A DNA stretch of 64,000 bases from Smittium mucronatum (lineage: Eukaryota > Kickxellomycota > Harpellomycetes > Harpellales > Legeriomycetaceae). The notes beneath the pieces were generated by a model. It was not told the origin of the DNA, did no database searches, and saw nothing but the letters and a program-made list of their open reading frames with translations. Shown in pieces: positions 1-12,500 of the stretch. Position 1 is the first letter of the stretch, and every line of letters begins with the position of its first letter. The stretch covers positions 1 through 64,000 of the forward strand of contig LSSL01000016.1 of NCBI GenBank assembly GCA_001953115.1, written 5' to 3'. A program made the position numbers and the translations under genes.

Positions 1-396
1 TAATAGTAATAGTAATAGTAATAGTAATAGTAATAGTAATAGTAATAGTAATAGTAATAGTAATAGTAATAGTAATAGTAATAGTAATAGTAATAGTAAT
101 AGTAATAGTAATAGTAATAGTAATAGTAATAGTAATAGTAATAGTAATAGTAATAGTAATAGTAATAGTAATAGTAATAGTAATAGTAATAGTAATAGTA
201 ATAGTAATAGTAATAGTAATAGTAATAGTAATAGTAATAGTAATAGTAATAGTAATAGTAATAGTAATAGTAATAGTAATAGTAATAGTAATAGTAATAG
301 TAATAGTAATAGTAATAGTAATAGTAATAGTAATAGTAATAGTAATAGTAATAGTAATAGTAATAGTAATAGTAATAGTAATAGTAATAGTAATAG
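1..396. repeat. Perfect TAATAG hexamer microsatellite, 66 copies
   Basis: The hexamer TAATAG is repeated 66 times without a single interruption and starts at the first base of the window, so its true left end is unknown. In frame 2 it reads AAT AGT, an Asn-Ser dipeptide repeat, with no stop from base 2 until TGA at 446-448; after the array this frame continues as alternating Ile-Asn and then a short hydrophobic tail. The other two forward frames hit stops (TAA TAG, or TAA just after the array). The perfection points to recent expansion or to an assembly limit. Confidence 0.97.
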
Positions 397-448
397 TATA
401 AATATAAACATAAACATAAATATATTATTTATTTTAATATTCATTTGA
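2..448 (+). other. Open Asn-Ser repeat frame entering from outside the window
   Basis: Reading frame 2 is open from the window edge through the whole hexamer array and ends in Ile-Asn repeats, a hydrophobic stretch and TGA at 446-448. No start codon is present inside the window. It could be the 3' end of a gene with an Asn-Ser tract, by analogy with the Ser-Asp frame near 48.5 kb. However, a hexamer lacking stops in one frame gives an open frame for free, so this is weak evidence of coding. Confidence 0.12.
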
Positions 449-3340
449 AGAATAGTTGAAAACTCTATTAATTTTAAAAGCTTTTGTTTTATAAGAATAT
501 TAAATTTTTCATAACGAGATTGATCTAATATTAATAAAAACCGAAAATTGGGTTTAAATTCATCAAGATAAGACTTATATATATATTTATTTTAGGCAAA
601 AAAATCCAATAATATATATTCCTATATTCATTTATTAAAACATCACATGAATTTTTTTTTCTATCAAAAGTATGTTTCTAAATTAAAATTAATTAATTAT
701 TTGGTTAATCAAAAAAAATAATTTCAGAAAAAATAGGGAATGTTTAAATCGTATGTACCACAATTTACACACAATAAATAAAATGCAGCGAATCATACAT
801 CAATAAAAGAGTTATTATTATTAAATCAATTTTATACAATATAAAAAGTAACATATTTGTAGGTAAAATATAATTTTATCGAGAATGGAACATTTTGTAA
901 TTCCGTGCGGTATTTTACCTGTTGAAACAAAAATAGCATTATTTATTATTAAAATTTATAAAGATTGGAATAATACAGACAGTAAATTTTAAAACTCGCT
1001 GACGATTTCAATCAGAGCTTATCTAATACCTTTCTTTAATAATAGTTTAGTTTAAATATGTATAGATCTGTAGCATAAAAAAAAACAAAATTTAAGAAAA
1101 TTTTATTAATCATTAAAGAGAAACTTAGATTATTATTTTAACCTTCAAGGAGGGGAGATTTTAATTTTTTCAATTTATAATTAAATAAAACTCATACAAT
1201 TAAATTAAAAGAAAAGGAAAATTTACATGATAAATATTTAAACCTCGTTTTTTAAACTCTTTAAATGATTACAAGCAAAATTAACCCATTGATCTCACCA
1301 GAAACCTATATTAGGAGATTCAAACCGCTTGATTTTTTTATGAAAAAAAGAAAATTATTTTTTTTCGCGGGTATTTATTTCTTTTTAAAAGCAGAAAATT
1401 ATCTATATAAAAACACCAAAAATTTTATCCATTTTATATTTATAGTTTTTTAAATATTTTTATAAGAGTTTTGTTTAAAATGACTATATTCAGACAAAGC
1501 TAATTAAAAAAATGAAAAAAGCAAAAAAATAAATGTCAAACTATACTCCATCGTTTTAACGGCTCCGTATTCACCTATAATTGAACCAAAATATTATACC
1601 TTATTTTTTAAAAAATTAGTAATAAAAAAAATACATTATAATTATATATATTCAAAAAATTTTCACAGAGAAAAAAAAAACAGATTCCATACCTTTTATT
1701 TAAAATATAATGAAAAAGATTAAAAAAAAGAGGGTTTTATTTTTTTTTAAAGAAAATTAAATAATTAAAAAAGAATTTATGGACATAGAATTTGATACCT
1801 AAAATTATCTTATAATTAAATATATAATGTTTTTTATATTTTAAAAATTTAGGAGTTTCAATTAATAATATTATTTTTGAGACTAATTATTAAATTTGTT
1901 GTTTTTTTTCCAAATGCGCACATAATTAATAAAAAAATATTTGGATTTCAGCTTTTTTCCTCCAATTTTTTTTCGTTACGGAGGTTTTTTAATAATATTA
2001 ATTAAAATAAAAAATAAAAAATAATTTTTAATTTAAAAATTCAATAAAGAAAAGTTGCCATTTATATTGAAAAAAATATAGATTATTTTTCATATAGATA
2101 GAGCTTAGCCTGAGCTAGTAATAATGTATGAATTTTTTAATTAAACAAACCAATTTAAAATCATGTTTCCTTTTGATTTTCGAAATTCTAGATCATCTAA
2201 TTTCAGAAAAACAGAAGATTTTTATATTTGAAGCATTAAGATTTAATATTTTAAATCCATCGATTTAAGTGAAGCATAAATAAAAGTTATCTAGTGGTAT
2301 CAGTTATTTAATTTTTAATTATCTAGAAATAAGGCTAGTAAAAATATTTTTTAACTAAAGTATAGGTAATAAAAAAAGTTTGTGAATATTTAGAAAGTAA
2401 AAAAGAGATAATTAAAGAAAATGGAGAAAAGAAGAGATGAAAATAATCTTGTATTTCAAAAAATAACACTTTAAATCTAATTTTAATTTTTAAAAATTAT
2501 TATAAAAAAATTTCATATAATAAGCTTTCTAATAATTTCAGCTTAATATAGGATATTTATTAAATTTTTTTATTACTAGTTAATTTTCAGTAAATCAATT
2601 CAAATTATATATTAAATTTAAATTTATATCTATAACGATAAAGAAAATTTATTACAAAAAATTCATCAAAAATGTCTTAAATAAACATCTATTCTATAAA
2701 AAAATGAATAAATTATTAGTTAAAAACGCCTTTTTTTTTTAATCGTTTGATATTTAAACAAATTATATGTCGAATTTCGTTATTTTTTTTAAAAAAAATT
2801 ATTAACTTACTAAAAATGTCTATTTAGGAAAATTTATAAGAAATTAAATATTTGTGTAATATACAATAAATTTTTATATCGCATTCGGATTGATTAATAA
2901 AACCTCGTTTTTTTATAGCATAGTTTCATAAAAATGAAATACTCAGTTTTTAATTTTTATAATAAAAATGGTCGTATCATCTATCAAAAAAGCCATTTTA
3001 ATTTAAAAAACAAATAAAGATCAACAAAAATTAATTATATGATGTTTATTTTTTTTTTAATTACAATTAAATTGATTTTTAATTCTTAATATCAAATAAA
3101 ATCAGTAATTTGAACAGTTCTTTGGTCATAAATACAAAATAAAAAAACTGAATTGCTCAATTTAAAAAAATAAGTAAAAATTTGATAACATTTATGATAA
3201 TTCAACTATTAAAGGATTGTATTTATAAAACACTATTTTAGATTTTTTTATGAGCTATAAACTATCTTAAAAAATATAAATAAAATTCTAATTTAGAACC
3301 AAGGTTTATTTAATCTAATTAAATTTTTTTAGGGTGTCAG
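397..3340. other. AT-rich DNA without recognisable genes
   Basis: Only short chance open frames occur here, the longest 62 codons at 1265-1453 and very rich in Phe, Lys and Ile, as expected from A/T-rich random sequence. I see no motif, RNA gene or repeat that I can name. Confidence 0.7.
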
Positions 3341-3705
3341 GACTATTGACCTATTTCCATTTGATCTACTGACAATTTGACACACTATTTTCACCACCTT
3401 ACAATTTCACCTACTACCCAATCGTTCTACTTTATATTTTGACCATCACCCAATTAACCTACCTACAATTTTTCAAATCGCTAAATTGACCTATTCGTAA
3501 ATACACCTACCGCACGATTGGTCCATTTGCAAATTGGCTTCCTATTTTATCGTATGTTTAATTTACACTATCAATATAATTGCTTCCAATAAAAGCTCAT
3601 AAAGTAAATGACCCTGAAAAAATCAAAACTTTAGATAAAGATATTAAGTTTTGAGGGTTTTGGTCACTAAGAAACATATTTTAAATTCTATCCGTGTACC
3701 TGAAT
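3341..3705 (+). repeat. Left terminal inverted repeat, 365 bp
   Basis: Begins GACTATTGACC and ends TGTACCTGAAT, pairing with 4531-4895. The outer ~200 bp consist of degenerate units of about 15-17 bp, each starting with an AATTT-like word followed by ACCTAC-like bases. Confidence 0.9.
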
Positions 3706-4530
3706 ATCTCATAACTAAGTTGATATAAGTATAAAAAGATGGTATTTATAAATGGTTTAAGTAGTACTTTAAAATTTTTTTATCATCCACCCTTATTTAT
3801 TTAAAGACTATGGCTAAGTTGAAGTGATGTTTTAAAAACTTTATATGATTAAATATATCACGGGAATAAAAGATAAAAATAATTCTGTATACATTTATAA
3901 TATTTGGGGCATACCCTCTTACTCCAAAATATTTAAGCAGGTACTGAATTAACTAATTATATAAGCTCAAGTGATCAGAAAAAGTATTTAATACCCAATA
4001 TTTTATCCTTAATTTCAATATTTTATGAAGTTAATACCCTGTAATAATATATATATTTTATTTATAGTAACTTTATATATACCGCTATTATTATAAATAA
4101 AATTGAATCGCTATTGTAAATTTCTTGCAGTATTTTATTTTATTATCCTTAGAACTTTATATAATATTAATCTTCTAATATTTTTCTTTTTTTCAAGGTT
4201 GTATTTACAAATAAGACTAATATCATTATTTTGTTACAATAATTAGAATTATACGCGACTTCATCTATTCCCCAATGCAAAACAAATTAATGAGTAGAAA
4301 TATGCACCCAAAAATTAACATTAAATCAATAAAAGATTTGAATTTTATGTTAATTGTTGGTTTAATCGTTTGAATAAGGCTCCAAAAAATTAACTAGTGT
4401 TGTCTAATATTTAATATAGGGTTGTATATTCAATTTTGTGTAAAAAAGATATAATAATTTATAATTTTTTATCCTGTTAACCTATAATAATTGTATACCA
4501 TAGGACTTATTCAAATTGGAATTAAATGAA

Positions 4531-4895
4531 ATTCAGGTACACGGATAGAATTTAAAATATGTTTCTTAGTGACCAAAACCCTCAAAACTTAATATCTTTT
4601 GCTAAAGTTTTGATTTTTTCAGGGTCATTTACTTTATGAGCTTTTATTGGAAGCAATTATATTGATAGTGTAAATTAAACATACGATAAAATAGGAAGCC
4701 AATTTGCAAATGGACCAATCGTGCGGTAGGTGTATGTACGAATAGGTCAATTTAGCGATTTGAAAAATTGTAGGTAGGTTAATTGGGTGATGGTAAAAAT
4801 ATAAAGTAGAACGATTGGGTAGTAGGTGAAATTGTAAGGCGGTGAAAATAGTGTGTCAAATTGTCAGTAGATCAAATGGAAATAGGTCAATAGTC
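4531..4895 (-). repeat. Right terminal inverted repeat, 365 bp
   Basis: Reverse complement of 3341-3705 with about five substitutions. The matched arms end at GGTCAATAGTC, followed by the degenerate ACGTTACC that partly mirrors the left outer flank. Confidence 0.9.
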
Positions 4896-5370
4896 ACGTT
4901 ACCTTCTTTTAGTGCTATTTTTTTTTAAATATTTATCCGAAAAAATGGTTTACTTTTCAAATAAATAAAAAAATATGCTAATTTTATTTAATATCAATCA
5001 GAAAAACTTTCTTTTAACAATAAGTATTCTTGGTAATTACAGAGCAAGAAATTTTTTTTGAGCTAAGCCATATTAATTAAGCTAAAAACTTCAGAAATCA
5101 TTAAAAATATATATCTACAAGAAGCTCTTAATGGTAAATAAATTTTATTTATAGAAAATCCAAATTTGCAACTATGAGGTAAATATCATTCTAAATTTTT
5201 TTGAATAGAATTGGCCTAATGGAATTATAAATATTATTCAACAGGCTTAAGTCAATATTTTGATACATATAAATGAGAACTGAAAAAATTATCAAAGGAG
5301 ATAAAAGGGATTAAACCTTTATTAAAATTAAAAATCCTCTCTAATATATATATATTTAATAAATTTATAG
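4896..5370. other. AT-rich spacer without genes
   Basis: Short spacer between two inverted-repeat elements. I see no gene or repeat in it. Confidence 0.6.
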
Positions 5371-5526
5371 TTTTACGTGGATTGAAAATCTAGCTTGATT
5401 AATCTTTTTATTCGAATTTAACCGGCTACGTGGAATGATCACCATTGATTTAATTTTAAATATTATTGGATAATAAATTTTATGTTCATTGGATTTTATT
5501 TATCTTAGTATTATTTTATGTCAATA

Positions 5527-5745
5527 TTAATAAAGTATTATCACCAGCCTCCAATTAGAATAAAAATATTTTATTTTCTGAAAATGCACTAATGTATATG
5601 TTGAGGGTTTTCTTGGTCTGGAGAGGAATTCTTCCACAAATTTATGCGGTCCTTCGATGATTCAGCATTTTCCTGCCAATTCACAGCAGATCTCTAAAAT
5701 CTTGTAGAATTTTTTGTAGTCGTTGTCATTCAATTTTTCAGGCAT
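5527..5745 (-). pseudogene. Unrecognised coding remnant with one in-frame stop
   Basis: On the minus strand an ATG at 5745 opens MPEKLNDNDYKKFYKILEIC, continues to codon 27, meets TGA at 5664-5662, then runs on in the same frame for 44 more codons, including HKFVEEFLSRPRKPS, to TAA at 5529-5527. The stretch is richer in G+C and in charged residues than its surroundings, which suggests a real protein ancestor. It lies against the left arm of the 5371-7902 element, so it may be a piece of that element's transposase or of a captured gene. A faintly similar remnant lies at 45.3 kb (both have an IC word followed by FL-x-RPR). I do not recognise the family. Confidence 0.4.
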
Positions 5746-6123
5746 AAATTAAATTATTTTGAGACTTATTGTGATAATTTTTTGTTTTTTTTTTGTAGTT
5801 CTAGATGTTTTTTTATTTTATTTTGACTTATATTATTAATTTATTATTTTTAAGAAATAATGTTAAGAGTAGTACTTAAAAAAAAGTAAATAAAAAAATG
5901 AAAATATCAAATAGTTAATGTCTTTAGGTACTTTCAGTATATAGAAATGTTCATTTAAAATTTTTAGAAATTTAGTTAGGTAAATAATAATGAATTTTTA
6001 ATGAATTTTAATTATATCTGAATCTTGCTTCACACCTTTGGAATTAAGGTTACAGTGCTATTTTATAATAATTTTTGCATATTTTATTCATCTCTTTCTG
6101 AAATTTGATTTGATTTTTTCCCC

Positions 6124-6169
6124 TTTCTTTTCTTTTCTTTTCTTTTCTTTTCTCTTTTCTTTTCTTTTA
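6124..6169. repeat. TTTTC pentamer microsatellite
   Basis: About nine TTTTC units with one CTC interruption, an almost pure pyrimidine tract inside the 5371-7902 element. Confidence 0.9.
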
Positions 6170-7902
6170 TTTTTGTTTGCTAATATTATATAACCCAACT
6201 AATATAATATAATCTTTTTAAATTATTTTTTTTGAAAAATTTACCCCTTTTTGAATAAATATCTTAGCAAATCAATTTTTTTGGAAATCGATTTTCAAAG
6301 AAATTAATTTCTTTACATATTGATTTATAGACAAATTGATTTCTTTGTCCATTTGTTTCTTTGCACCTTGATTTCATTATAAATTAACCATCGTTTTTGT
6401 TTTAATTATCTTATTGCTATTTTTTTAAATAATCTATTTTGATTTAATAAAGCCTTTGATTATTATTTTAATTGCGGAAGTTCCAGTATTTCCTTATTAA
6501 AACTTCCACATATATAATAATTTTTTATAAAAATGATCAGTACGTTATTCAATTTTTGTTTTTTTCTCAATGGATAAATAGATATCTAATATGAAATATA
6601 GTATAATTAAAAAACGGATGAAGATATATATCGCAAATACACATTTGCTAATTCTAAAAAAATTATTAATTATAATACATGTATAATATGCACAAAATTC
6701 CGTTTTGATTAATTTATTAGGATGTATTGTATAGAATTTTTTCATATAAATATTACCAGTAAATATTACACCCCCCCACCCTAGAAAGATTTTTCTCAGA
6801 AGAATTTCAAGATTAGAATTTTAAATACAAAATATATGTAACTTAACAGCATTTATTAATGAAGCTATTAGAATTTCATCAAAACTATACTTTTGTCTTT
6901 TTTAGATGGGATTAGAAGAGGGGTTTTTTTACATCAGAAATTCTTTGGTTGTATTTTTTATTTTTATATAGTTAGAAGGATGTGAAATAATTAAATTATT
7001 ATTGTTGTTTCTCCGTATTTTTAAATTTATTTAAAAAATTTAATTAGGAAAAAAATGTATATATGCAGGTTTTGGGCTTTTTTGAAGTTCACGAGCTAAT
7101 ATTCAAAAAAAAAAAAATCTATATACTTAATAAATATTACAACTAAGTTATATATAACCATTTACAACATGTTTCTTGCAGAAGAAATTATTTAGGAATC
7201 TTTCAAGGCATTTTTTATATAAAAAAGAAAACTCTTACTAGTTTCATATCTCTCTGAAAGTTTTATTAAAAATAAAATTTTTCTTATAAAACAGGGAGCA
7301 AATTTAATAAATTGTTTTTTTGATATAATTAATAAATAAAAAATCATTTTCTACCCTTGCGTAGAGTTTTTTTATTTGCATATATTTTTTTTTCTAAAAA
7401 AACTTTTATTTAGATGATTATAATCTTGAAAACCACAAATTGAAAAATAATATGAGCCAAATTGTGTCTAGTTTAAAATAAATTCAATTATTTGTTTTAT
7501 TTTGAGCTATAAATTGTAACACCTAATGGCTAAGATAATTTTTATTGCATATTAATAAAGAAATAAGTTGTATTATTTTTATGTTATTTCAACATTAGAT
7601 TTATATATTCTTAAAAATACTTAATTAATCTTAAAAGAATATAATTACAATTATTTTTACAATCATTCATATCCATATTCAAACTTTTTTACCCCCCATA
7701 ATTTCAGAATTTTAGTGCATATTTCTTAAAATAAATTTTTCATAACCTAATTGGGACTGTACTTGTATATTAATATTTTTCATAAAATAATATTAAAAAA
7801 TAATAAAATAAAATAATTTATACAAAATAATTTTTAATTAAACCAATAGTGATCATTCCACTTAGGTGGTAAATAATGGCTGATTCATTAACCCACGTAA
7901 AA

Positions 7903-8345
7903 TTAAATATATGAAATATTTATAACTATCATGAAAATAATTAAGTTTAAATTTTTCAAAAAAAAATAATGATTATAAATTTGTTTTTTTAAATAAAAAA
8001 ATAGATATTTACATTAACATAATTATAATATGAATATTTTGTAGATGTTTGAACATAGGTTGCAGGGAAAATCTCATAGAAAAGTTTAACTTTAGTCCAG
8101 CTTACTAATTCTTATAATACAGTATGAGTTAAATATATATTTTAAAAAAATTGTATAAAATTATTTTTATTTTTTAAAAAATGTAAAAAAATACAAAAAA
8201 GTCTTACATAAAAATCGTTAAAATATCTTTATCTGAGTTTTTTTTAAAATATTTTTAAAAGCAAATATTTTTCTGTCAATTCAGCCTATTATTCTTAACA
8301 AGTATTTAATATCTTATAATTTTCTTTATTAAATGAAATAATATA
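7903..8345. other. AT-rich spacer without genes
   Basis: Spacer between the 5.4-7.9 kb element and the miniature element at 8.35 kb. I see nothing in it. Confidence 0.6.
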
Positions 8346-8699
8346 AGGGGTTTTTCATAAAAATAGACCCTTTTTTTCATTCCGATAGATCTTTTTTTAT
8401 GGACCTGTGTGTTCATTATTATAATTAATAATCAACTTTAAATTATAAGCATTAATAATCGTCATTATCAGTTAAAATCTAATTGTTCATAGTTATTATT
8501 TTTTGATTAGTATAAATAGTTATTCAGTCCAATAAAAACGCTTTTAATATTTTCATCAGAAAAATAACCCCGAAAATCTAAAAAAAGGGTCTATTGGAAT
8601 GAAAAAAAAGGTCTATTGGAATGAAAAAAAAGGTCTATTGGAATGAAAAAAAAGGTCTATTGGAATGAAAAAAAGGGTCTATTTTTATGAAAATCACTG
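8346..8699. mobile_element. Mariner-type miniature inverted-repeat element (MITE), 354 bp
   Basis: The two ends share the inverted sequence TTTTCATAAAAATAGACCC (from about 8352 on the left, read on the minus strand from 8693 on the right). The right terminus on the minus strand begins CAGTG and is bordered by TA at 8700-8701; the left copy begins AGGGG and is bordered by TA at 8344-8345. CAGTG-like ends and a TA duplication are typical of the Tc1/mariner superfamily. There is no coding capacity. The right arm carries an expanded 22-bp tandem repeat that the left arm has only in 1-2 copies. Confidence 0.7.
8588..8680. repeat. 22-bp tandem repeat, four full copies plus a partial one
   Basis: Units begin with GGTCTATTGGAATG followed by eight A and start at 8588, 8610, 8632, 8654 and 8676, exactly 22 bp apart. 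They form the inner part of the right arm of the miniature element. Confidence 0.95.
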
Positions 8700-9485
8700 T
8701 AATATATATATATATAAATAACATAGATAACTTATAGTATTTTTGGAACTTTAATTTCATTAGATTTAAAAAAATATTATGCTTAATGGGATAGATTATT
8801 TTCTTGCTTTAGAATAAAATATAATAAGCTATAATTGGAATTATTTTTGTACAAAAATAAAATTAATACGAATAAGGAGTCACTAAGATCATTTTTTACA
8901 CAAATAATACTAGTCTTTTAAATAATTTTTTTATTAAAACAAATTTTAAATTATAAAAAAATCCTTGATTGAATTTCTTCTTGAGTTACTATTCAAAATT
9001 TATTAAAAATTAAAGCCAAATGGTGTTTTAGAAGCTTATGAATTAACCCATTGTAAAATATTTTTAGAAAAAAATAAAAATACTTCAAACGGAATATACT
9101 GTTTGAGGGTAAAAAAAACCAATTTATCTAAATCCAATCAGAATTCGCATGATATATTTTGTGTTAATAAAAGAAAGAAAAAAAATTACATAATTTAATA
9201 TAGCTTTATTTGTATAAAGATATCACCCAAAAAAATAAACAATTATAAAAGTGATATAAAATGGTTTTTAGTTTTATCTTACTAAGATTCGCGAAATTAA
9301 AATTTTTATTATAATAAAAAGCTCCAAACTCTAGAATATTCATGGAAGAAATTAAAATAAACAATCGTGGTTAAAAATCTACAAAAATAAACCAGAAGCA
9401 CATATATGGATATCCGAAGAAGCTTGAAATTTTTTAAAAATATTTTTTTTAGAATATCTATCTTGTCAAAATCTATAGGTTATAC

Positions 9486-9510
9486 AAAATATGGTAGTTT
9501 ACCATATTTT
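9486..9510. repeat. Perfect 11-bp hairpin
   Basis: AAAATATGGTA, loop GTT, TACCATATTTT. It is perfect but AT-rich, so chance is possible. No function is apparent. Confidence 0.5.
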
Positions 9511-12500
9511 TATGTCTTATTTTTAAATATTTTATCTAAATATTCTCTCTTTTTTTCCACAATCATCAAACTATTAACAATTAAATTTTTTTACGATTAT
9601 CATAATTATTCTTAATTCATATTTATTACGATTGAATTTTCTGATAACGCCAAAGAATATTAAATATTTCGTAAAACATCAGCATAACACCTGAATATAT
9701 TAAAAATTGGTTAAAAATGCTCACTATTCCAATAAAAAAATTTTGGGAGATTTTTTTCTAGGTTTTTTCAATTTTTTTTGTACCTTAGTTGATCCTTCAA
9801 TATAGCTCTATTGAAATAGGTCTGAATATGAAAGGATGATTTTTTTTAAACTCTTGATGATATTAGATTTTTTTTATTTTTTGTTAATGAAAAATATAAA
9901 ATCTCTGCTCAGGTTTATATATACTTTATCCATTTTTTTTAAAAATCCAACTGGGCACATCTCCCGATCTTTAGTTAAAGTAAAAGCAAATTATTTATCT
10001 AAAAACCCCTAAATACTCTGTCCATCTTTAATAAAAAAGCAAATAATTGATCTAAAATTAAGTAATGAAATAATATATTCACGCCAAATTAGACAGTTAT
10101 TCATAATTGTATTATATCATAGTAAAAATAATTATTTTAGGATTAAAATATTAGAATGTAAAAAAAATCCAGAAGTATAATTAATTTTGGATAAAGTACA
10201 TCAAATAATCGAACTTAAATTATTATTATTAATGAGAATAATTTATTGCAATGATTTGATACCATATTAATGGAAAAAATCAATTAATTAATAATGGCAC
10301 ACGGCAACTTCTCTTTAGAGATTGCCAAGTTCAGGAATTTTTTTTTAATAATTTAAAATATCCATAAAGATATAAATTCTTAAAGTTATCTTTAAGCTAT
10401 TAAAATTTAAAAAAAATCCCTCTTGTGGATATTTTTATTTTCTTCCCCATTAAAATATACTTTTATAAATTAATTATATTTTTTCAATGGGTTTCATTAA
10501 AATATTTTATATTTAACCCATGTAAAAATTGGATGCCTTTGGTTTTTTTGAATATTTAATCATAATTTTTTTTATAACTTCACATTCGATAAGCAACTCA
10601 AACGCTGATTGAAAAAGAATCAATCAAAACAGAATTTTTCATTATTTCTTTTTTATTTGAAATTGCGAATATTTAAAATTGTGTTTTAAATTTATTCGGG
10701 TCTTTTTATTTTTCTTCTGTTAAACTTACAAATAATAAAAATATAATTACGTATCTGGTTCTTATTTTAAAAAAAGAAAAAGAAACCGAAGTGTTAATTT
10801 TAATTATATTATATATCTATAGAAAAAAAACTATTGATTTTTTCAATTTTTCAATGTAATTGATCTAAATAATAATCAGTCTCAGATTAAATTTTGATTA
10901 TTTAATTATTAATAAAATTTGAGTTTGATGCAGCAACTTTATTTTAAGACTTAAAATCGCAAAATTCGATATTTAAATTATATATTTCACTGAAAAATGT
11001 TGTAAAGAAATCAAATTGTTATTATTCTAGAATTATCATTTAAAAATAAGAATATTTTCTGTTTTTAACATATTTCTTGAAATTGAACTTTAATTATTTA
11101 ATATATCTAATTCTGGTTTTTTTTTTCAAATTAGCATGGTATTTTGACGAAATAATTTAATTTTTTTAAAAATTAATCGCTTTAAATTTAGGGGGTTTGA
11201 TAAAAATTATTCACGCAACAATATATTTTAAAAATTAGAAGGTTGGATCTTTTTTTAAAAATAAAGGTAAATGTTTTAATTTAAGATAATTAATTTTAAT
11301 ATTCTATCTCACTTTAAGGAGTTTAATAAAGTATTCTTAAATAAATTAATACTTTTTTTACTGGCTTGTTTAATATTGGTTTCTCCTAATAATAAATTTA
11401 TTATCAAATAATATAGGGAATCTCAGGTTAGATATTTTAGAAGTTTTAATATTCTAATTATTATCGAATAGTTCAATTACTTGCGAGAATAGTTTTTATT
11501 TGTTTTTCCAGCTATTTCAGGTAGTATTTTTTTATAATTGATGCTTTTATCATTAAAGGTAAAAAATAAAAAATAAAAATTATTAAAAAGATTAATTTTA
11601 ATTTATTTACACAATTTGAAATTTATTTAAGGTTATTTTAACATATCTTACTATGAATAAATTGAAAATTTTGTACGATAAACAGGCTTTTTTCAATAAA
11701 ATCACGATTTCACCCCTAAAAATATTTATTATTGATTTAGAAAATTTTATAAATCTTATTTTTAAATTGAATGTTTTTTTATTATAGAAGATTCTAATCA
11801 TGAAAAATAATTTGATATAAAAATAGATCATATTATACTCAAAATTTTTTTTTTTTTTAATACTAAAATTTCACGTAATTAGCGATTTTAAAAATGCTAG
11901 TTTTAATAAAACATAGAATTTATAATATTTATTCTTGTTTAAATTTTTACCAAATTTATGAAGTCCTGATTTTTTAATTTTTATAATTATTATAAAATAA
12001 ATCCAGTTAATTGAAATCCATTATAAAAATATAGATGATAATAATTTTTCGCAATTTTAACTAATTTTAATATCTTAACTTGTGAAAAACTCAAAAAATT
12101 TAAACCAATTCATCTTTTAAATACAGAAATTTGGTTACTATCTCGAATATGAAATATAACAGTAAGGTAAAAGAAAGTATCATGCAATATTAAAATGATT
12201 TTGGAGAAGATGAGTTCAAGTTAAAAACAGCCACAAAATATTGAGATTTTTTTATCTCGATTATTAAAAAAAGTGTGTATTAATTGATGGACGTAAAATC
12301 TATTTATAAAATACTAAAATTATTTTTCATAAATATAACTTATTCGCCTCAAAAATAGAGGAGTTTTTAAAACATCAATAATTGATATTAAATATTTTTT
12401 ATATCTCAATTTTTCATGACATCCATTTTTCTTCTGTAGAATGTTAAAATTTTCTACGAATCTATAATATGCAAATTATAAGATTTTTTCTTTTTTAATT

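Larger units (their letters stand above)
3341..4895. mobile_element. Non-autonomous DNA transposon with 365-bp terminal inverted repeats (Mutator-like?)
   Basis: Bases 3341-3705 reappear as reverse complement at 4531-4895. Both arms are exactly 365 bp, and I count about five mismatches, near 98.6 percent identity. The 825-bp interior has no open frame of note, so the element is probably non-autonomous. Just outside the matched arms both sides keep a partial match (GGT..C), and beyond that lie TTTTTTTAG on the left and TTCTTTTAG on the right, a candidate 9-bp target duplication with one mismatch. Long TIRs plus 9-bp duplications are typical of Mutator-like elements; that family call is inference. 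Nearly identical arms mean recent insertion or gene conversion. Confidence 0.85.
5371..7902. mobile_element. Old inverted-repeat element, ends TTTTACGTGG
   Basis: The left end at 5371 reads TTTTACGTGG and the right end at 7902 reads the same on the minus strand. Similarity continues inward to about 5593 and 7709 respectively. It includes a strong block in which TGGAATGATCACCATTG on the left matches TGGAATGATCACTATTG on the right, and the shared words AATATTAATA, CCAATTAG and ATGCACTAA. By eye the arms match at roughly 70 percent with indels, so the element is much older than those at 3.3 and 57.1 kb. I see no clear target duplication. The interior includes a coding remnant on the minus strand near the left arm. 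The superfamily is unknown. Confidence 0.65.

Noticed and set aside
1265..1453. 62-codon frame and similar short frames throughout (for example 6545-6745, 9406-9615, 11607-11831, 17247-17450, 27354-27566)
   Set aside because: Length and Phe/Ile/Lys/Asn composition are those of random AT-rich sequence.
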